64,000 nucleotides of DNA from Papaver somniferum (taxonomy: Eukaryota; Streptophyta; Magnoliopsida; Ranunculales; Papaveraceae). Below the pieces are notes generated by a model, which saw only the letters and a list, made by a program, of their open reading frames with translations, was not told the origin of the DNA and ran no database searches. The stretch covers positions 180,057,690 to 180,121,689 of the forward strand of contig NC_039362.1 of NCBI RefSeq assembly GCF_003573695.1, read 5' to 3'. Positions 1-13,873 of the stretch are shown here, piece by piece. The translations under genes were made by a program, and so were the position numbers. Position 1 is the stretch's first letter. Each line of letters opens with the position of its first letter.

Positions 1-2185
1 TTTGGCTTTGGATTCAAGGGTCTAATTTATCATTAATTTACCCTTATTATTTATTATCATCTAATAGCAAATGTTGTACTTGATATGGTGGCTCTTATAA
101 AAATTTAGGGTGTTGCATGAATTTCATTTTGACCAATCAAAAATACTAAATAAATAAATATTTAGAGTGTTGAACGGCAAAGGTTAATACGGATGTTTAT
201 TTGTTATCGATCTATTTTTCATTAAAAGAAACATATACGCAAGGTTATATCTCTGGTGTTGCATGCTCTTTGATTAGTTCATCTTTTTCGGGGAAAATGG
301 AAGGGTAAAAAGGTCAGAAAAATGAATAAAATTCTTGATCAAATCTTTCGATAAATAGATCCATCAGCAACAACAGAGATTTTAAATGCAATTAAAAGGT
401 GGGATTTCGGTCAGAGTATGGGTGTCTCGAAACATTATCCAAAAGAAAAAAAAATGGCGTCTCCAAACATATAGCACAACGATCCCAAGGAAATCTTATT
501 TCTTGACCTAACTAAAAATTGGATGAACACAAACCGAAGCGATCATGATGACTAATTTACACATCCCTACCATGTCAAAATATAATTGAAAACAAAGAAA
601 TCAACATTTGCTAAACATATTAGAACATCGCTGCAACGGTGGGGAGAGCCTATCGAAGAAAAATGAAACAACGCTGATTGCATAACGCATTATTTATTTT
701 TTTTTTTGTTGGAATGCTATTTTTGAGGTATATAAATCATTTTTAGCGGTTGCATAACCAAATCAGTGGATGCATAAACCAAAATACGAATGTATAAACT
801 TTTATGCATCTTTTGCGGTGGCTCCATAATTCGTTATATATCTTTTTTTTCGTTGGAATGATATTTTTAGGCCTCTACTACCTCTATTTCAGGAAAGAGA
901 TACTTTCACAGTTTCATTTTTGCCTAAAAATAGGCCAAATTGAAAAAGTGAGTATCTCTTTTCTAAAACGGTTTTATTAGTTGTAATGGAAAATTAGTTG
1001 ATGCATAAACCAAACGGCTACATATGCATCCTTGGTGGCGGTTTGCATAATGGTTTTGAGAGGAAGAAGAAGTGAAAAAAACCTAAGTCTTAAAAAGATT
1101 TATGAGAAATCTGGGAATTTTATGATTCAAAATGGGTGATGAGGAACTTTATGCTAATGATAAACATGGATAGTTGTATAAGATGTTTAGTCTCCTTTCA
1201 TTAGGTTGAATTCATCAAGAATTTTGATTTTTTTCGGAGATCTGTTTTAGGTTCGGTTGAAAACCAAAGACGGAACTTTAAGCACGAAGAACCATTCGGC
1301 TTATAAATTTAAAGCCGGACCGAAGTATTTGAATTTTTGTTTATGGTTCGACTCATTCGAACTCGTTTAGTAGTTAGCGGAACCTTAAATTTATTCTTTG
1401 TAGTTTAATTAAGAGGTGGCTTACATTATAATTTTCAGCTCAAAATTTAGCAATACCAAAACCAGATGAACATAAATGGATCTCCGATTCAAGTCAAAAG
1501 TTCGGCGAAAAATCAACCAAAGTCGAATCAGACGAACTTAATATTTTCCAAAACAACAGCCTAGGTTAGGCTAATTATTCAAAATGTTTGAACAACGATA
1601 CTATGTTCGGCTAATACTTGGACATCCATTATCTAAATAATGACATCCATTATCTAAATAATTTATGTTCAAACGGTTTGAGAGGGAGAACAAAAGAAGA
1701 ATAATTGAACTGATTTTAATTTTGATTTTAACTTTGATTAGTTTAGGTGTAAGTAATTTAAATAATTTAGGATAACTTAATAATCTACCCGTTGTTAGGA
1801 CACCCCTTATATGCATACCCTAGATGGTACCATCGTTTAGTATGCATAAAAAAAAAAGAAAAAAGGAGTATGCCACAAAACAGGTTTCTACTTTAAGCAC
1901 ATTTTACCTTTATCAATATAATATTTTAAATCACTTTGTTCTCATGTTTAGCCCACCAAAAAATTCAAAATTTTATAATTAGGCCATGGTTTTCTTTATA
2001 TTTTATTACATGCAGTCCATATGATATTAGGTTTTAGTCCATCTTATCTATTGCATTTACACAACTAACCCGACCTTATTTACGAAATTCAATCAAGGCA
2101 TCGATAACAATGTCTAAAACCGCATAAGCTCTGTAAAAAACTCAAAATGGATGGTCGAATCCTTCAGTTCTTTAAAAAAAATTTA
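1..2185. other. Intergenic, no gene seen
   Basis: No reading frame here looks like a real protein; the longest are AT-rich and without motif. The stretch holds repeated 'atgcataaac' words (about 730-1040) and an imperfect hairpin near 893-965. Nothing else is recognised. Confidence 0.6.
893..965. repeat. Imperfect inverted repeat (hairpin)
   Basis: The left arm contains 'gaaagagatactttcac' and the right arm 'gaaaaagtgagtatctc'. These are near reverse complements around a centre that contains 'aaaaatagg'. It could be the core of a decayed MITE, but no target duplication was found. Confidence 0.4.
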
Positions 2186-3900
2186 TGTAGCGCCCCGAAA
2201 ATTAAGCTACTTATTAATTCAAGAGATTAACTACATAACGAGGCATTATGGATTTAATGGCTAAACATCAAAATGAGAAACCTATACAAAAGTTAACACA
2301 GAACTAATCCATACACTCTGAAATTATTTAAATGAAAACCTCTCGAGTGATATGACTATAATAATATGTTGTTTTACAGATTACAAAAACAAAAAAAGCA
2401 CATGTAAGAGATATATACGACATCTCTAGATTCATTTAATCTTTTAGCTACGAGAACAGATATCTTCGCGCGCGCCATCTCTTCGAACAACTGAAAAACT
2501 GAAGTGGAAACGAGTGAGCACATCATCCTAAAAGGGGTGCTCAGTGGAAACAAATACAACGTCCAGGTAATCACTAAGATGCTTCACAGTTCCACTTGAG
2601 AAAATGATTAAACATCTTTCACACATAACACAAAGCAGAAGATTGCTCCAATTCTTCTCCCTAGATATTGAATCCATTAAAAATATCTACTAAAGATCTA
2701 CCACCGGGTGGATCTACGAGAAATGACTTCGAACAACCTAAATATAAATATTCTAACCTCATCTCACTCTAATGAGAGTAAGATGCTATAATAACCCCCA
2801 TCTCAAATGATAACGCCATCCACACGAAATACGTATATCCCACGGTTCAGGTATGACCATCAAAGTCTAGAAAATAAAATAAGGTTTGATTACTATGATC
2901 CGACTTGTAGGAAAAGTAAGATCATAATACTCCAGTCACCTATTAAGACTGAACAATCAAGCATAATAAGCATACGACCAGTCTCCCCGGATAAAATATG
3001 TATATATATTGATGCCAATTTCAAACCTAATAAATCTTATTGAGAGATGGTTACACCCCTAATATCTTATTATTAGGTCCTTTCAGACCGAGTTGGTAAT
3101 ATTGATGCCAATTCCACACCTAATAAGATAATATTAATGCCAATTCCACACCTAATAAACACTTATAGTGAGAATCTGTAGAGAGCACAGACACTTCTCA
3201 CGGAGAGACCGAGCAACGCATATCAGTCAACATACTCATTCAATTCATACAAACATGCTCAAGGGAATCAAAGACTCATCATGCTCACAGTTTATGAAAA
3301 CTTAATAATTACATGAAAGATACAAATAACTTAATTATTACAAGAAAGTTACAAATCCTGATATTGAAGGCAAACCACTCCAATTCAAGATTCTCAATCT
3401 ACAATTTTTTATCCACGATCATCCTCATCATTGTCGTCATCTTGAACTTGTAATTACCATCTGAATCAACATGAAAATGATATATAAATGGTCTTTCAGA
3501 ATCCCAGTCGATATCCGTTGCTGTATCTGAATTTTCGTTCTATGACTCTCTTCTACCTCTTTCTTTATTAAGTTTTCAATGATAGTCTATTTCCAAATTG
3601 GTTAACAAAAGGAGAGAAAAAGCGGTCGGAAACTAGCTGAAATAGTCATCGGAAAAGTCTACAGGTGATCGGAAAAGTTACTGGTCAACTAACGTCATAG
3701 ATAACGGTCAATAGAGTCATCTAACGGTCAACAATGTCAAAATCTAGGTCAAGTCAACGGTCCACTGGGTCTGGTCAACTAGTCTAGTCAAACGAGTAAC
3801 AATAGAAATAGAATGAGTCAGACAAACTAAGTCAGACAAAAAAGAAAACTGAGTCAGACTGAATCTATTCATTCAGTAAAACTAACAATTTAGGCCTGAG
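2186..3900. repeat. Possible gypsy LTR fragment
   Basis: The block opens with 'tgtagcgccccgaaaatta'. That resembles the TGTAGC.CCC start common to LTRs of plant chromovirus-type gypsy elements (family knowledge). Inside are three copies of 'gatgccaattccacacc' or close variants (3011-3160) and many 'ggtcaact' words (3650-3800). No matching second LTR, primer site or coding region is visible. The right boundary is a guess. Confidence 0.25.
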
Positions 3901-5138
3901 CCAAAGAATAGACCAAGGGTTCTTGCACAACTACCAACTCTAACCCTAAATCAACTTATACATGTTCATCGTATCAATCCATTCTTTCCAATTTGTAGCT
4001 GAGAATTGATGCACAACAACAACACAACCTACCTGCAATGGAATTTACAAGCTTCCACAAGAGAGATTCAATTCAACACAATCATGTAACCCTCATTCCA
4101 ATACTTCAGTAACACAACAACTCATAAAATCTGTTTATCCATAAACCTTATGACTTCACTACAACTTAAATCAAATACAATTCTTTATACTAGCTCCATA
4201 AAATTCAACTGCAGTTTAACACAACTATCATCATTCCCACGCCAACAAACTTTTATTCACCTCACTACATACATCACTATTATCACAACTTTATTCAATA
4301 TTTACCTTCTCCTCAAATCTCAATAGCATAACCTCCATACTGAAACCATTCACAGTCACAACCTCCACCCGATAACTACAACAGCTGCAACTGAACCAAG
4401 AGTTAACCCTACTTCAATTCAGTTTAACACAGTTACATCTACTCCACCAATTCCCTTAGGTACAACTGTAACTCCATTTAACTCATCCAATTTCAATTCA
4501 ATACCACCACCAACCTCAGCAACATCACTATCCATTCTATAAACTGTAACTACTTGCAAAGACAACTACAACCACAATAAACCCACTTCATACCTATAAG
4601 CTTCAAATGAGATAACATTGTCCAACTGCATATACAGAACTCAAATCTCATATCCTAAAATTCTAATTCATCCTATAAACTTTGCAATTAAACTTCCTAA
4701 ACAACTCCAACAACCTGAAATCAGCAAACCAACACCACGTGTAACTCTTATTATATTCTAAAATTATCAACATCCACAATAACCTTCTTCACTTCATGAC
4801 TAATACAATAATTACTTCAATCTTGAAAACATATCTTAATAAGAGATTCAATTACATGAAAAGAATTACCTTAAACACCAGTTTTAATCCTTTGTGACTA
4901 CTTAACCTCTACCTGATTGAGATTCAAACACTACCGGAAATATTTATGTTTCATCTATTTCTTCTCCCAAATTCTCTCCAAACATTCAGTTTAAAATTAA
5001 GAACCCTAATTCACTGATTCATCAACTAATCACTTAAAACCTGATTCCATCTGAAATTTCTACCCCATCAGTTCAATTACCACAATACTCATCTCTAATC
5101 ATTCCTCTCAAACATCATTTAATTTCATCTCTTCTAAA
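3901..5138. other. No gene seen; C/A-rich stretch
   Basis: The plus strand is poor in G and rich in 'ccaac' and 'caacaac' words, with no open frame of interest. A 'cactaccggaaat' word near 4931 looks like a CACTA terminus but has no partner. CACTA-1 is inserted at the right end. Confidence 0.5.
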
Positions 5139-5165
5139 CACTACACGAAATCGGGATTTTGTAAT
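5139..5165 (+). repeat. CACTA-1 left terminal inverted repeat
   Basis: Starts CACTACACGAAATCGGGA and runs into 'ttttgtaatg'. It pairs with 36152-36178. The flanking bases on the left are aaa. Confidence 0.6.
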
Positions 5166-6008
5166 GCAATAATTGGTATCTATTACGGAGTTTCAGAAGG
5201 GTTTTGGGTAATTACCTTCTTGTCCTCAACTTAAATTTCCAAGTTACATGGTTACCCTCCTTTACTACTATTAGCGCCTATATTACTACTATCATCTCCC
5301 AATTTCTTCTCACACTCAAGGGCTACCCAGTCTCCCATTGATTCTGGCTGTTTTCTCCAACATTTTTCCCATTATAACTCTTCATTTTAATTACCGAAAA
5401 TCAGAAAATAAAATTAAAATATGAAAAGAAAATTAAAATCCTCTGAAATTAGCTTTTCATTTAATATATCTGAAAATTAGAATAAGAATCAGTTAGGGGG
5501 TAGATAAACAACTTAATGCGTGGATAGAAAAACGGTTGAGACATTACTATATCTTATATCTTTCACCTCCATTTATTTCACATCTCACCGACTTCTTGGT
5601 ATGTCCCGCAACCGCCATCGATTTCACCAGAAAATTCATCATATTCAATTTGGGATTCAGTTGCAGGAAACTTCATCAAAAAAATTGACTCAACCGATTC
5701 TTTTGTGACTGGTCGATTTTCATTAATGATTTAAGCTTAATCGAGTTATCATAGAAGGATTGAGTTTGATTAAGATTTCTGAATCTATCGCTTCTCCTAG
5801 GTTATCTTCAGCTAATTAAGGTATTTCTTTTATTGTTTTCTTAATCGACGTTTTTTCAACATCTGGGGTTTATTAGTTTTAGAAATTGAGGATCATATAT
5901 GTTGTTGTGAATTGTATTCTACTGTAATATGTTGATACATCTGTGAGATATTTAGGTTTAGTTTATAAACTTAGGTTACTAAGACATAGTATTTTGCTTG
6001 TTTGTAGG
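5166..6008. other. CACTA-1 5' non-coding leader
   Basis: No protein signal. Only a couple of 'ttac' subterminal words occur, in contrast to the dense cluster at the right end. A typical pyrimidine-rich acceptor ('cttgtttgtag') sits just before the transposase start at 6009. Confidence 0.45.
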
Positions 6009-9000
6009 ATGTCAAATTTTGTGGATAAATCTTTGATGCGTATAACAGACAATTATAGACCAGAATACAGACAAGAGGTTAGAAAATCCATTGGTTTTGC
6101 AATGGCAAATGGTACTTGTGCAAAAATGTGTTCTTGCCCGTGTAGAAAATGTGAAAATAGACATCGACATGGATTCTCGCTGGTTATGACCCATCTGTAT
6201 GAGCATGGTGTCGACAAGACATACACCACTTGGAGCTTACATGGTGAGAGAACGGATGGTGCTTCCTCAAGTCGTTTTAAGGGGAAGTCCGTAGTCGAAG
6301 AAACGCCTGATAAGAAATCAGATTATTTGAATTTGAATGATTTTATTGACTCTTCCTTTGGTATTCATCATGACCACGATGGAACACAAATTGGAAAATC
6401 ACCCTTAGAAGATCCAATTGTCGAGAAGCGTTATAATAGATACAAATCATTAGCGGCAGAGAAGTTGTATCCATCATGTGAAGACAATTTCACAATCCTC
6501 TTTGCTATCGTAAAACTGCATAATGTGAAGAAAACTTATAAAATTTCAGTAACCGTGTCAACATTTTGTTGGATTTGTTAAGAGAGTGGCTTCGGAAACC
6601 TAATAAGTTTCCCAAAAACTATGATGCTATTAGGTCAATGCTTAAGGATCTTGGGATGAAAGCAAAGGCTATGCATGCTTGTAAGATCATTGTATTTTGT
6701 ATTACGAGGAGAATGAGGATTTAACACAGTGTTCGGTATGCAAAACTCCAAGGTTTAAGTTGAAAGCTACCAAAGATGGTCATGTGGTGACAAATACACA
6801 TTGCAAAGTGCTGAGATACTTTCCTGTAGACGAAAAACTAAAGAAAATGTATTTTCTACCTTGGATATCAGACGCAATGATGTGACACGGTCGAGCACAA
6901 GTTTCCTTTGAATATATGCGTCATCCAATCGATTCATCTCAGTGGGTACAAATCAAAACTGAGTTTCCTTTGTTTGTCGCGGAAGGAAGAAATGTTTGGC
7001 TTGGAATATCAACAAATCGGTTTAATCCTCATGGTATATAGACTTTGAGTTGGAGTTGTTGGCCTGTGATCCTTGTGGTTAACAATCTTCCGCCTTCTAT
7101 GTGTATGAAGTCTGAATTCCAAATGATAACTCTGTTGATACCTGGGCGTAATTCACCGGGTCAAGAGATTGATGTTTTTTGCGGCCGCTGGTAAACACGC
7201 TAAAAAAAACTTTGGTATCCAGGGGTACAAGACTTTGATTCTTTGAAAATGGTGTATTTTACTCTGAAAGCAACTCTGTTGTTTGGGATTCATGACTTGC
7301 CTACTCAAGGTTTTTTTAAGTGGATGTACCACTCATGGCTACTGTGCATGTGTTTTCTGCGCAGACGAAACCCGAAGTACTCATCTAGGTTACGGCAGCA
7401 AGATTGTGTACACTAACTATCGTATATTCCTCAAGTCAAGGCACCCATTTATGTATGGGACTCTTTTGGGATTAGAGACACAAGAGCATAAAAGTGCATC
7501 GCTGGGACTAACAGGAGCGCAGTCGCTTGAGAAGTTATTTGATGTTCATTACGAACCTGTTAAGTTAGTGGTCCGCAAGACAGGTAAACGAAAGAGATAT
7601 TAGTCTGATGAAGAGGAAGGTGATTCTGAGCTTGTCACGGGTGCTTTCTTCAAGAAGTGTATTCTTTGGGAGCTTTATGTGTATTGTGCCTTGACTATAC
7701 GACATTGTGTCGATGTGATGCACACGAAAAAGAACATCATGCAACACATTATCTACACTATCTTTGATAAGGATAATAAGGCTATTTTTGCATGGAATCA
7801 TCGTGACAAATTAAAGTAGAATAAACTAAACTGTGGAGAGTGGAAAGAGAAGAAAACAAAGAAAGGAGTAGAGATGGTTCCGCTGTTTGTTTTCAGCAAA
7901 CAAGAGAAAGCTGATTTTTGTCAGATTCTTAATCATCTGAAAGTTCCCACAGGCTTTCCAGAATATAAGTAAAAATGTAAATATGGAGCAATTAAATTTG
8001 AGCAGCTTGAAGTCACATGACTACCATGTGATTATGGGGTACTTATTACCTGTTCTGCTTCATGCATTTCCAGAAGAGAAAGACTTGCGTACTGCGCTTC
8101 AACAAGTCAGTTTGTATTTTAGAATTTTGTGCTCAAAGGTGGTTAGCAGAGAGTATCTGAACCAGGGTAAGTGGGTGATTCCAGAGGCCATGTGTGTGCT
8201 CGAAAAGTATTTCTCGGCTGGATTTTTTGATATAAGCGTGCACAACATGGTTCATTTGGCTGATGAGGCCTTAGTCTGTGGACCTGTTAGGTATCGATGG
8301 ATGTACCCATTCGAAAGGTGAGTTTCTATTTTACCATTTTGTCCTTTATTTTTATTTTATTTTATTATTTTTGTACTGAAATTTACACTACATACTGAAT
8401 CAGGGAAATGAAAGAGTGCAAAAACATCCCAAATAACAGCAGATACATTGAAGGGTCAATTACGAAGTCGACTGAAATGGATGACTGTGTTATATTTGCC
8501 ATGGACCACATGAAAATGTTGATCAATGAGGTCACAAAGAAAATTTGGAACCGTTCTTAAAGGATGAACATGAATTCAACGACGTGGGTTCTCTACTTGA
8601 TGAAAAGACGATTCAGGTGAGCCCTATTCAGTAGATGCAAATACGTCGGTGGGTAATTTTTCGGCAAAATCCAGAAGGTCTCGATGTTTATTACAAGTAT
8701 TGGTTGGTTGTGTTTTGTTTGTATGTGTAAAATGGGTTATTCTATTTATATGTTAATATTATGTATGCTAAATGTAGGGATTATTGGGAGAACTATGAAG
8801 CTGATGGGGTTGCAATGGAGGAAGTCGATATGCAAACCAAGTTCCTTAGTTTGCTGTATGAAAAGGTTTACATTGGCTCTCCTGTTTGTTAGCGTAATAA
8901 TGATGCATCATGCTGATGTGTTGATTTTCTTTTCGCTTTCGTAACTTATATCAGAAGACAAAATGGATACATATTTGTGGCGTTAAGTTAGAGGTCTGAT

Positions 9001-9550
9001 GTCTTAGAAAGAGTACAAAAGATACTGTTTGAACGGATTTAGTTTTTGTTCCCGAGAAAACCAGGAAAAGGCTAAGATAAAGGACAGTGGTGTCACCATG
9101 GTTGCATCGACCACTTTTAGGAGCTAGAAAAGGGACAAAAGACCTGTTACTAACCTAACCCGGTGGTATGGGGTGATCAGACAAATTATAGAGTTGAACT
9201 ATGGTACATTTAAAGAAATTGTCTTCTATTGTGACTGGCTGAAGGTAGAGAATGGAATAAATACCTGTCAGGATTCAGATTTTCCTTTGGTAAATCTTTC
9301 AAGATTGAAAAGTCATACCAATATTTTAGAGGAGCCCGTGATTCTCTCTGAAGAGGCTGCCCAAGTTTTCAACTCCAGAGACGTGAAACATCCAGATTGG
9401 TGGGTTGTTATTCATACGCCGAGAGGAATGACTGCAGATCCGGACAAAACAGAGTTACCAGATCGCGATAGTTTTCAACATATTTTAGCAAAGGAACCAC
9501 ATCTACGTAAATTGCTGAAGCAAAAGCGTCTCCCTAAAACAAAGAACTGA
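6009..9550 (+). pseudogene. CACTA (En/Spm) TNP2-type transposase, broken
   Basis: Would encode the transposase that cuts and moves CACTA elements. The N-terminal ~80 residues show the transposase-associated pattern (DKSLM, a CSCPCRKCEN cysteine cluster, HLYEHG, W.LHGE). A CSVCKTPRFK segment and a Transposase_21 core follow in pieces to about 7830 (FNPHG, NLPPSMCMK, LIPG..SPGQEIDVF). DUF4218 lies at 7983-8560 (HDYHVIMGYLLPVL, with a plausible donor at 8321) and DUF4216 at 9155-9500 (YGVIRQIIELNYG, FYCDWLKVENG). Stops and frameshifts break it, including TGA at 6883-6885 where the family has a Trp codon. The start at 6009 follows a good splice acceptor; the ATG at 5943 reads through intron-like sequence. 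The domain order is complete, so this was once an autonomous element. Confidence 0.85.
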
Positions 9551-10639
9551 AAAATCTCCAATATATGTGCGATCAGTAAGTTTTCTTCATAACTATATTT
9601 TGCTTGTCATATTGCGTAAAAAAAGTTGCTTGTCATATGCATATTCCAATTGCAAGATACTTTGCATTTGATCAGAATGATGGTCTTGAATATATGCATA
9701 TTCCAATTGCAAGATATGGAGTTGTCTTTGGACCTACGAGCTCTATGTTTTTTCAGTTGTTTCGTAAAATTTGCCTCATGTTTGACTCTAAATTGCGCAA
9801 AAAAAATTGTTGTTTTTTTCACCCCCCCCCCCATTTTTACACATATATGCTTACAAATCCCTGTGTAAGTTACTTTATTATTTCCGCCCCACTTTTTAGT
9901 CGCCCATAAATTAGAAGATGTTGTTTCCACCCACCATCTCCTTTTATCACTACCATCGAAACACTCCCTTTGCCAACAAAATCATCTTCTTTGGGAAAGT
10001 AGTTTATGTTTTCTACTCAGAGACAAAAAACCAGCAGTTATTATTTGTTCTTCAATAGTTCAGAAGATGGAAAACAACAACAAAATCATCTTTAATTTTA
10101 GTTGCTTCTGAATCTTTGAGTAAACCATACTCTTCAATCTTCATCTACACAGGTATGGGTTTGTATTCTTTTAAGTGTTGTTTTTCTTCATCTTCCTCTG
10201 CATGATTGCATAAAAATGGATTCTTTTTTTAATGATCCCTTTTTCTTTGTTGCAAAGAGAATGCAGAGAAGTGTGATACCACTTAATGTATTATTTTAAT
10301 ATTTTTTTACTCTGTTTTGTGGTACACTATCTAGTTTGAACACTTTGTTTGTGTTGGTGGTGTGTGGTTGATTTAAGAGTTAAGTGTAATTATGATATGG
10401 TTTTTGTTTGAATTACATTATTCTACTATGAAGATGTGTTTGATTTAAGTTTTGTGGTTGTTGTTAACTTTTTCTTATTTCTAGGGTTTGATATGTTTTT
10501 GAGTGAAATTGCAGATTATTTATGTTGTTGTTTCTAGGATTCGATCTGTTTTTGAATGAAAATGCAAATTGTTGTCTCTCTTGCAATGTATTTGGTTATG
10601 TTTAATACCAAAGTAATTTTTTGCAGCAATAATTTTTAT
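9551..10639. other. Between the two CACTA-1 genes; non-coding
   Basis: No supported gene. A direct repeat 'atgcatattccaattgcaag' occurs twice (near 9638 and 9694). A poly-C run lies near 9823. The T-rich stretch from about 10150 looks like intron or 5' leader of the following gene. Confidence 0.45.
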
Positions 10640-10990
10640 ACACTGTTGTATGGCTCATGGAGGAGCTGCAGTCCTGATTCGTCACATGAGAGGGAGAGAG
10701 ACAGGAAAGGAAAGAAGCATAAGGTTTGTTCTTCAGATGATGAACCATAGGAAGGCATATCCAAGGATCCTCTTGCTAAGACTTATAAACTGATTGAGCT
10801 CATGACCCCTGAACAGTTGAAACAGCTCCAGAAGCGTGTGAACGACTTCGTCACATGTCATGATATAGGGGTCAAACTTAAAGAGGAAGAAGCGTCATGT
10901 CAGAGGAAGGCTTCTCAATAAGTTGCTTTGCAAGAGGAGTATGACAAGTTCAGAGACTAACAGTTTCGTCGTACACAGGCATTACTTGCA
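10640..10990 (+). pseudogene. CACTA-1 second gene, 5' fragment
   Basis: One frame reads through a charged segment (SSHERERDRKGKKHK) and then a helical one (LIELMTPEQLKQLQKRVND, then EEEASCQRKAS). It is broken by TAG at 10748-10750 and by two TAA codons further on. The charged, coiled-coil-like composition and the position after the transposase fit the second gene of CACTA elements (TNP1/TNPA-like DNA-binding role). This part shows no decisive domain. Its continuation probably lies at 29395-29997, beyond the nested insertions. Confidence 0.4.
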
Positions 10991-11221
10991 GCAAGTATAA
11001 ATTACGGGGGTACTTTATAAATTATCCCAAATAAAAACAACAAATCTGGAGGCTAAAAAACCAGATTACTAAAAGCCTATGAAAATGCTTCATATTACGG
11101 AAATACCGTGACACCTCAACGTTTTAATAATTGCAAATACGTTCCTCCAATAATTTCATTTTAATAAATCAATGTTATTTATTTTGCGCAACGTATTGTC
11201 AGGTGTGCAACAGATATTGGC

Positions 11222-11434
11222 GTGCGCCATAGTGCAATGCTTATATCCGTTGCACACCCCGAAATTGAAATGTTGCAAAATCCAGGATATGGTGTAGTGT
11301 ATGCTCAAGCACTAGTGGATGCTGAAGATAATGCCGATGATGATGAAGACTATGAGGAAGATGAGACAAGGGAAGTCACCGACGAATACGAAGAGGATGA
11401 AGATGAGGAAGAAGAGGAAGATGAAGATTTTTAG
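11222..11434 (+). CDS. Small very acidic ORF, uncertain
   Basis: A 70-residue frame whose last 40 residues are almost all Asp and Glu (EEDEDEEEEEDEDF end). It lies directly left of the copia LTR that starts at 11477. It could be the acidic tail of an exon of the CACTA-1 second gene, or chance low-complexity sequence. No domain is recognised. Confidence 0.25.
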   Translation: MRHSAMLISVAHPEIEMLQNPGYGVVYAQALVDAEDNADDDEDYEEDETREVTDEYEEDEDEEEEEDEDF

Positions 11435-11476
11435 AGCACTGCTCGGTCAAACTCGCATGCATTGCTATCTAAAGCA

Positions 11477-13800
11477 TGTTTGTCAATGTTAGTGATCAAA
11501 GCTATAAGTCTTGTTTTCTAGTATACTATTAGCTAAGTCTCGGACTAGGATAGAAAGTGTAGTGAGCTCTAGACTCCATAGTGATCATCATACAAAGACG
11601 AAGAACTACTCAAGGAACTGGTGGAACTTCATCGACTAAAAGATATGTGGAGACTTTAACTTATCTATCACTCAAAATTCTACCTACTCTATCTCCTATC
11701 TTGATAAAAAAGTCGTATTGCTATGTAGACTATGATTGTACACATTTGCTATTTCGAGCCGAGTTTATCTCGCTTATTTATTTCTCGAAATATGTGTTGG
11801 TAAGATTTCGCTTTGGCCAAGTTCATCTTTACTAGTGACAAAAGTCATATTAGTTTCAATTACTTGAAAATCGCTTTGACGAAAAATAGCTTGTGAACAA
11901 CAACTATATAACGTCCTCTAAGAATGTTTCAATGATTGAAATGAAAGTTTAGAATATAACCTTGAAAGGATATAAACATTGTGTGATAACTCATACATGT
12001 GTAAGTCATTATTCCTTGAACCAAATTATGCGTACTTTGGTGCTCAGGAAAACCGGAACTGAAGTCCGCGTACCAGTACGCGCACTGTCGGAAGTTCACA
12101 TCCCGTGAATTTCTGCTGGAGTTTGTGAAATGAAAAAAACTTATTCCGGGTACTTAAGTTCGCATACCAGTACGCGTATTTAAGTGGGTTAGTTTCTAAA
12201 AATGATTATTCGTGAACTTAAACTTATATAAACTAAGGAATGCATACTTGCAAACCGTGGCTATAAAGTTCATGAATCGATTCGAGTGAATCAAATCATT
12301 TTTTCTTCGATTGTGTCTTATATACTTCTATGAGATATAAGCAATTGAACAACTCTCTAAATAGTTCTCTTGAGTCATTTGTACTAGTTATGGTTAAGAT
12401 GAATATGGTTGATATGAAAGTGCTCATATGGCTAACCATTTGGTTAACTACTATTGAACCAACTAAGTGTACATGTTTGGGTACGGTTACACAAACCTAA
12501 ATAAACGTGCATTTCATTTGTGTGTAAAAATCTAAGTTCGATCTAACGGTTGAAAGATATTAGCTTGAATCTAATAAGGTTTTCATCTGACGGTGAATAT
12601 TGAATGCTTTGTTACTAAGCTAACATTGATTGGAAACGCTGATTTAAAAGACTATATAAAGGAGAACTCTAGCAACTGGGAAACCTAATCCCCACACCTC
12701 CTATGTGATACTAGTTGTATTAGCTAGAGTCGATTGTCCTTTAACCTTCGGTTTCTATCGAGACCTTGTAGGTTAACGACCTGAAGACTTCATTGGGATT
12801 GTGAAGCCAGACCCAACTATTTTCTCTGTTGTAGTTGCGTGATCTGATCTTGTTGTTTCTATCATATTTGAGTACAATCGTAAGATTGGCTTGAGATTAA
12901 TTTCTCTAATAGGCAAGATATAAAAGTAGTCACAAACACCTTCGTCTCATCGTTTGTGATTCTACAATATCTTGTTTCGCTAGTCGATTAAGATTATTGT
13001 GAGGTGATTCATAATACTAGGTTGTTCTTCGGGAATATAAGTCTGGTTTATCAATAGGTTCCTGTTCACCTTGATTTATCAATAGACGGAACAAAAACGT
13101 ATAAGTATTTCTGTGGGAGAGAGATTTATCTATTACCCTAGACTTTTCTATGTGATACATATTTGTTTATTAAAGTTTTCAACTTTGGGTCGTAGCAACT
13201 CTTAGTTGTGGGTGAGATCAGCTAAGGTAATCAAGTGTGTAGTATCCTACTGGGATCAGAGACGTAAGGAGCGCAACTGTACCTTGGATCAGTGTGAGAT
13301 TGATTGGGGTTCAACTACAGTCCAGACCGAAGTTAGTTTGTAGTAGGCTAGTGTCTGTAGCGGCTTAATACAATATGTGTTCAATCTGGACTAGGTCCCG
13401 GGGTTTTTCTGCATTTGCGGTTTCCTCGTTAACAAAACTTCTGGTGTCTGTGTTATTTCTTTTCTGCGTTATATTTTGTTATATAATAAAAATATCACAG
13501 GTTGTGCGTCGAATCGATCAATTGAGAAATCCAACCTTTGGTTGTTGATTGAAATTGATTGATCCTTGAACATTGGTCTTTGGTGCCGTTCAAGTGATTT
13601 CTCTTGTATTGAATTAGACTCGCATATTTCTATTTTGTTGAGTAAGTATTGAATCGAGAAAGAGAGATATAACTCTTTGATATACTTTTATTAAGATTGA
13701 GTCTGACTTGCTAGTTGATTCTCTTAAAAGTATATTGGAGTTTTTCCATACAAATTGCTAAGCCAAATATTGGGTATGGTTGTTAGACTCCCGCTTTTCA
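11477..13800 (+). repeat. Copia 5' LTR (LTR-1)
   Basis: Begins TGTTTGTCAATG and ends CCCGCTTTTCA, immediately before a tRNA-Met primer site, so it is a 5' LTR of about 2.3 kb. It has a TATA-like 'actatataaagg' near 12650 and a conserved block 'ttctgcatttgcggtttcct' near 13408. The upstream part contains a partly palindromic 'cgcgtaccagtacgcg' (near 12069). No same-strand partner LTR was found; the inverted LTR at 30218-32483 is a diverged relative. Confidence 0.7.
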
Positions 13801-13802
13801 AT

Positions 13803-13814
13803 TGGTATCAGAGC
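13803..13814 (+). other. Primer binding site (initiator tRNA-Met type)
   Basis: TGGTATCAGAGC lies two bases after the LTR end. This is the usual primer site of plant copia elements and fixes the LTR boundary and orientation. Confidence 0.85.
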
Positions 13815-13873
13815 CGGCAAACACATTTAAAGACCTTATAAGTCTTTGTTTGTAGCGATCTGACTCTAGGGAC

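Noticed and set aside
4931..4950. CACTACCGGAAAT word as another CACTA end
   Set aside because: No inverted partner or 3-bp duplication was found in the window.
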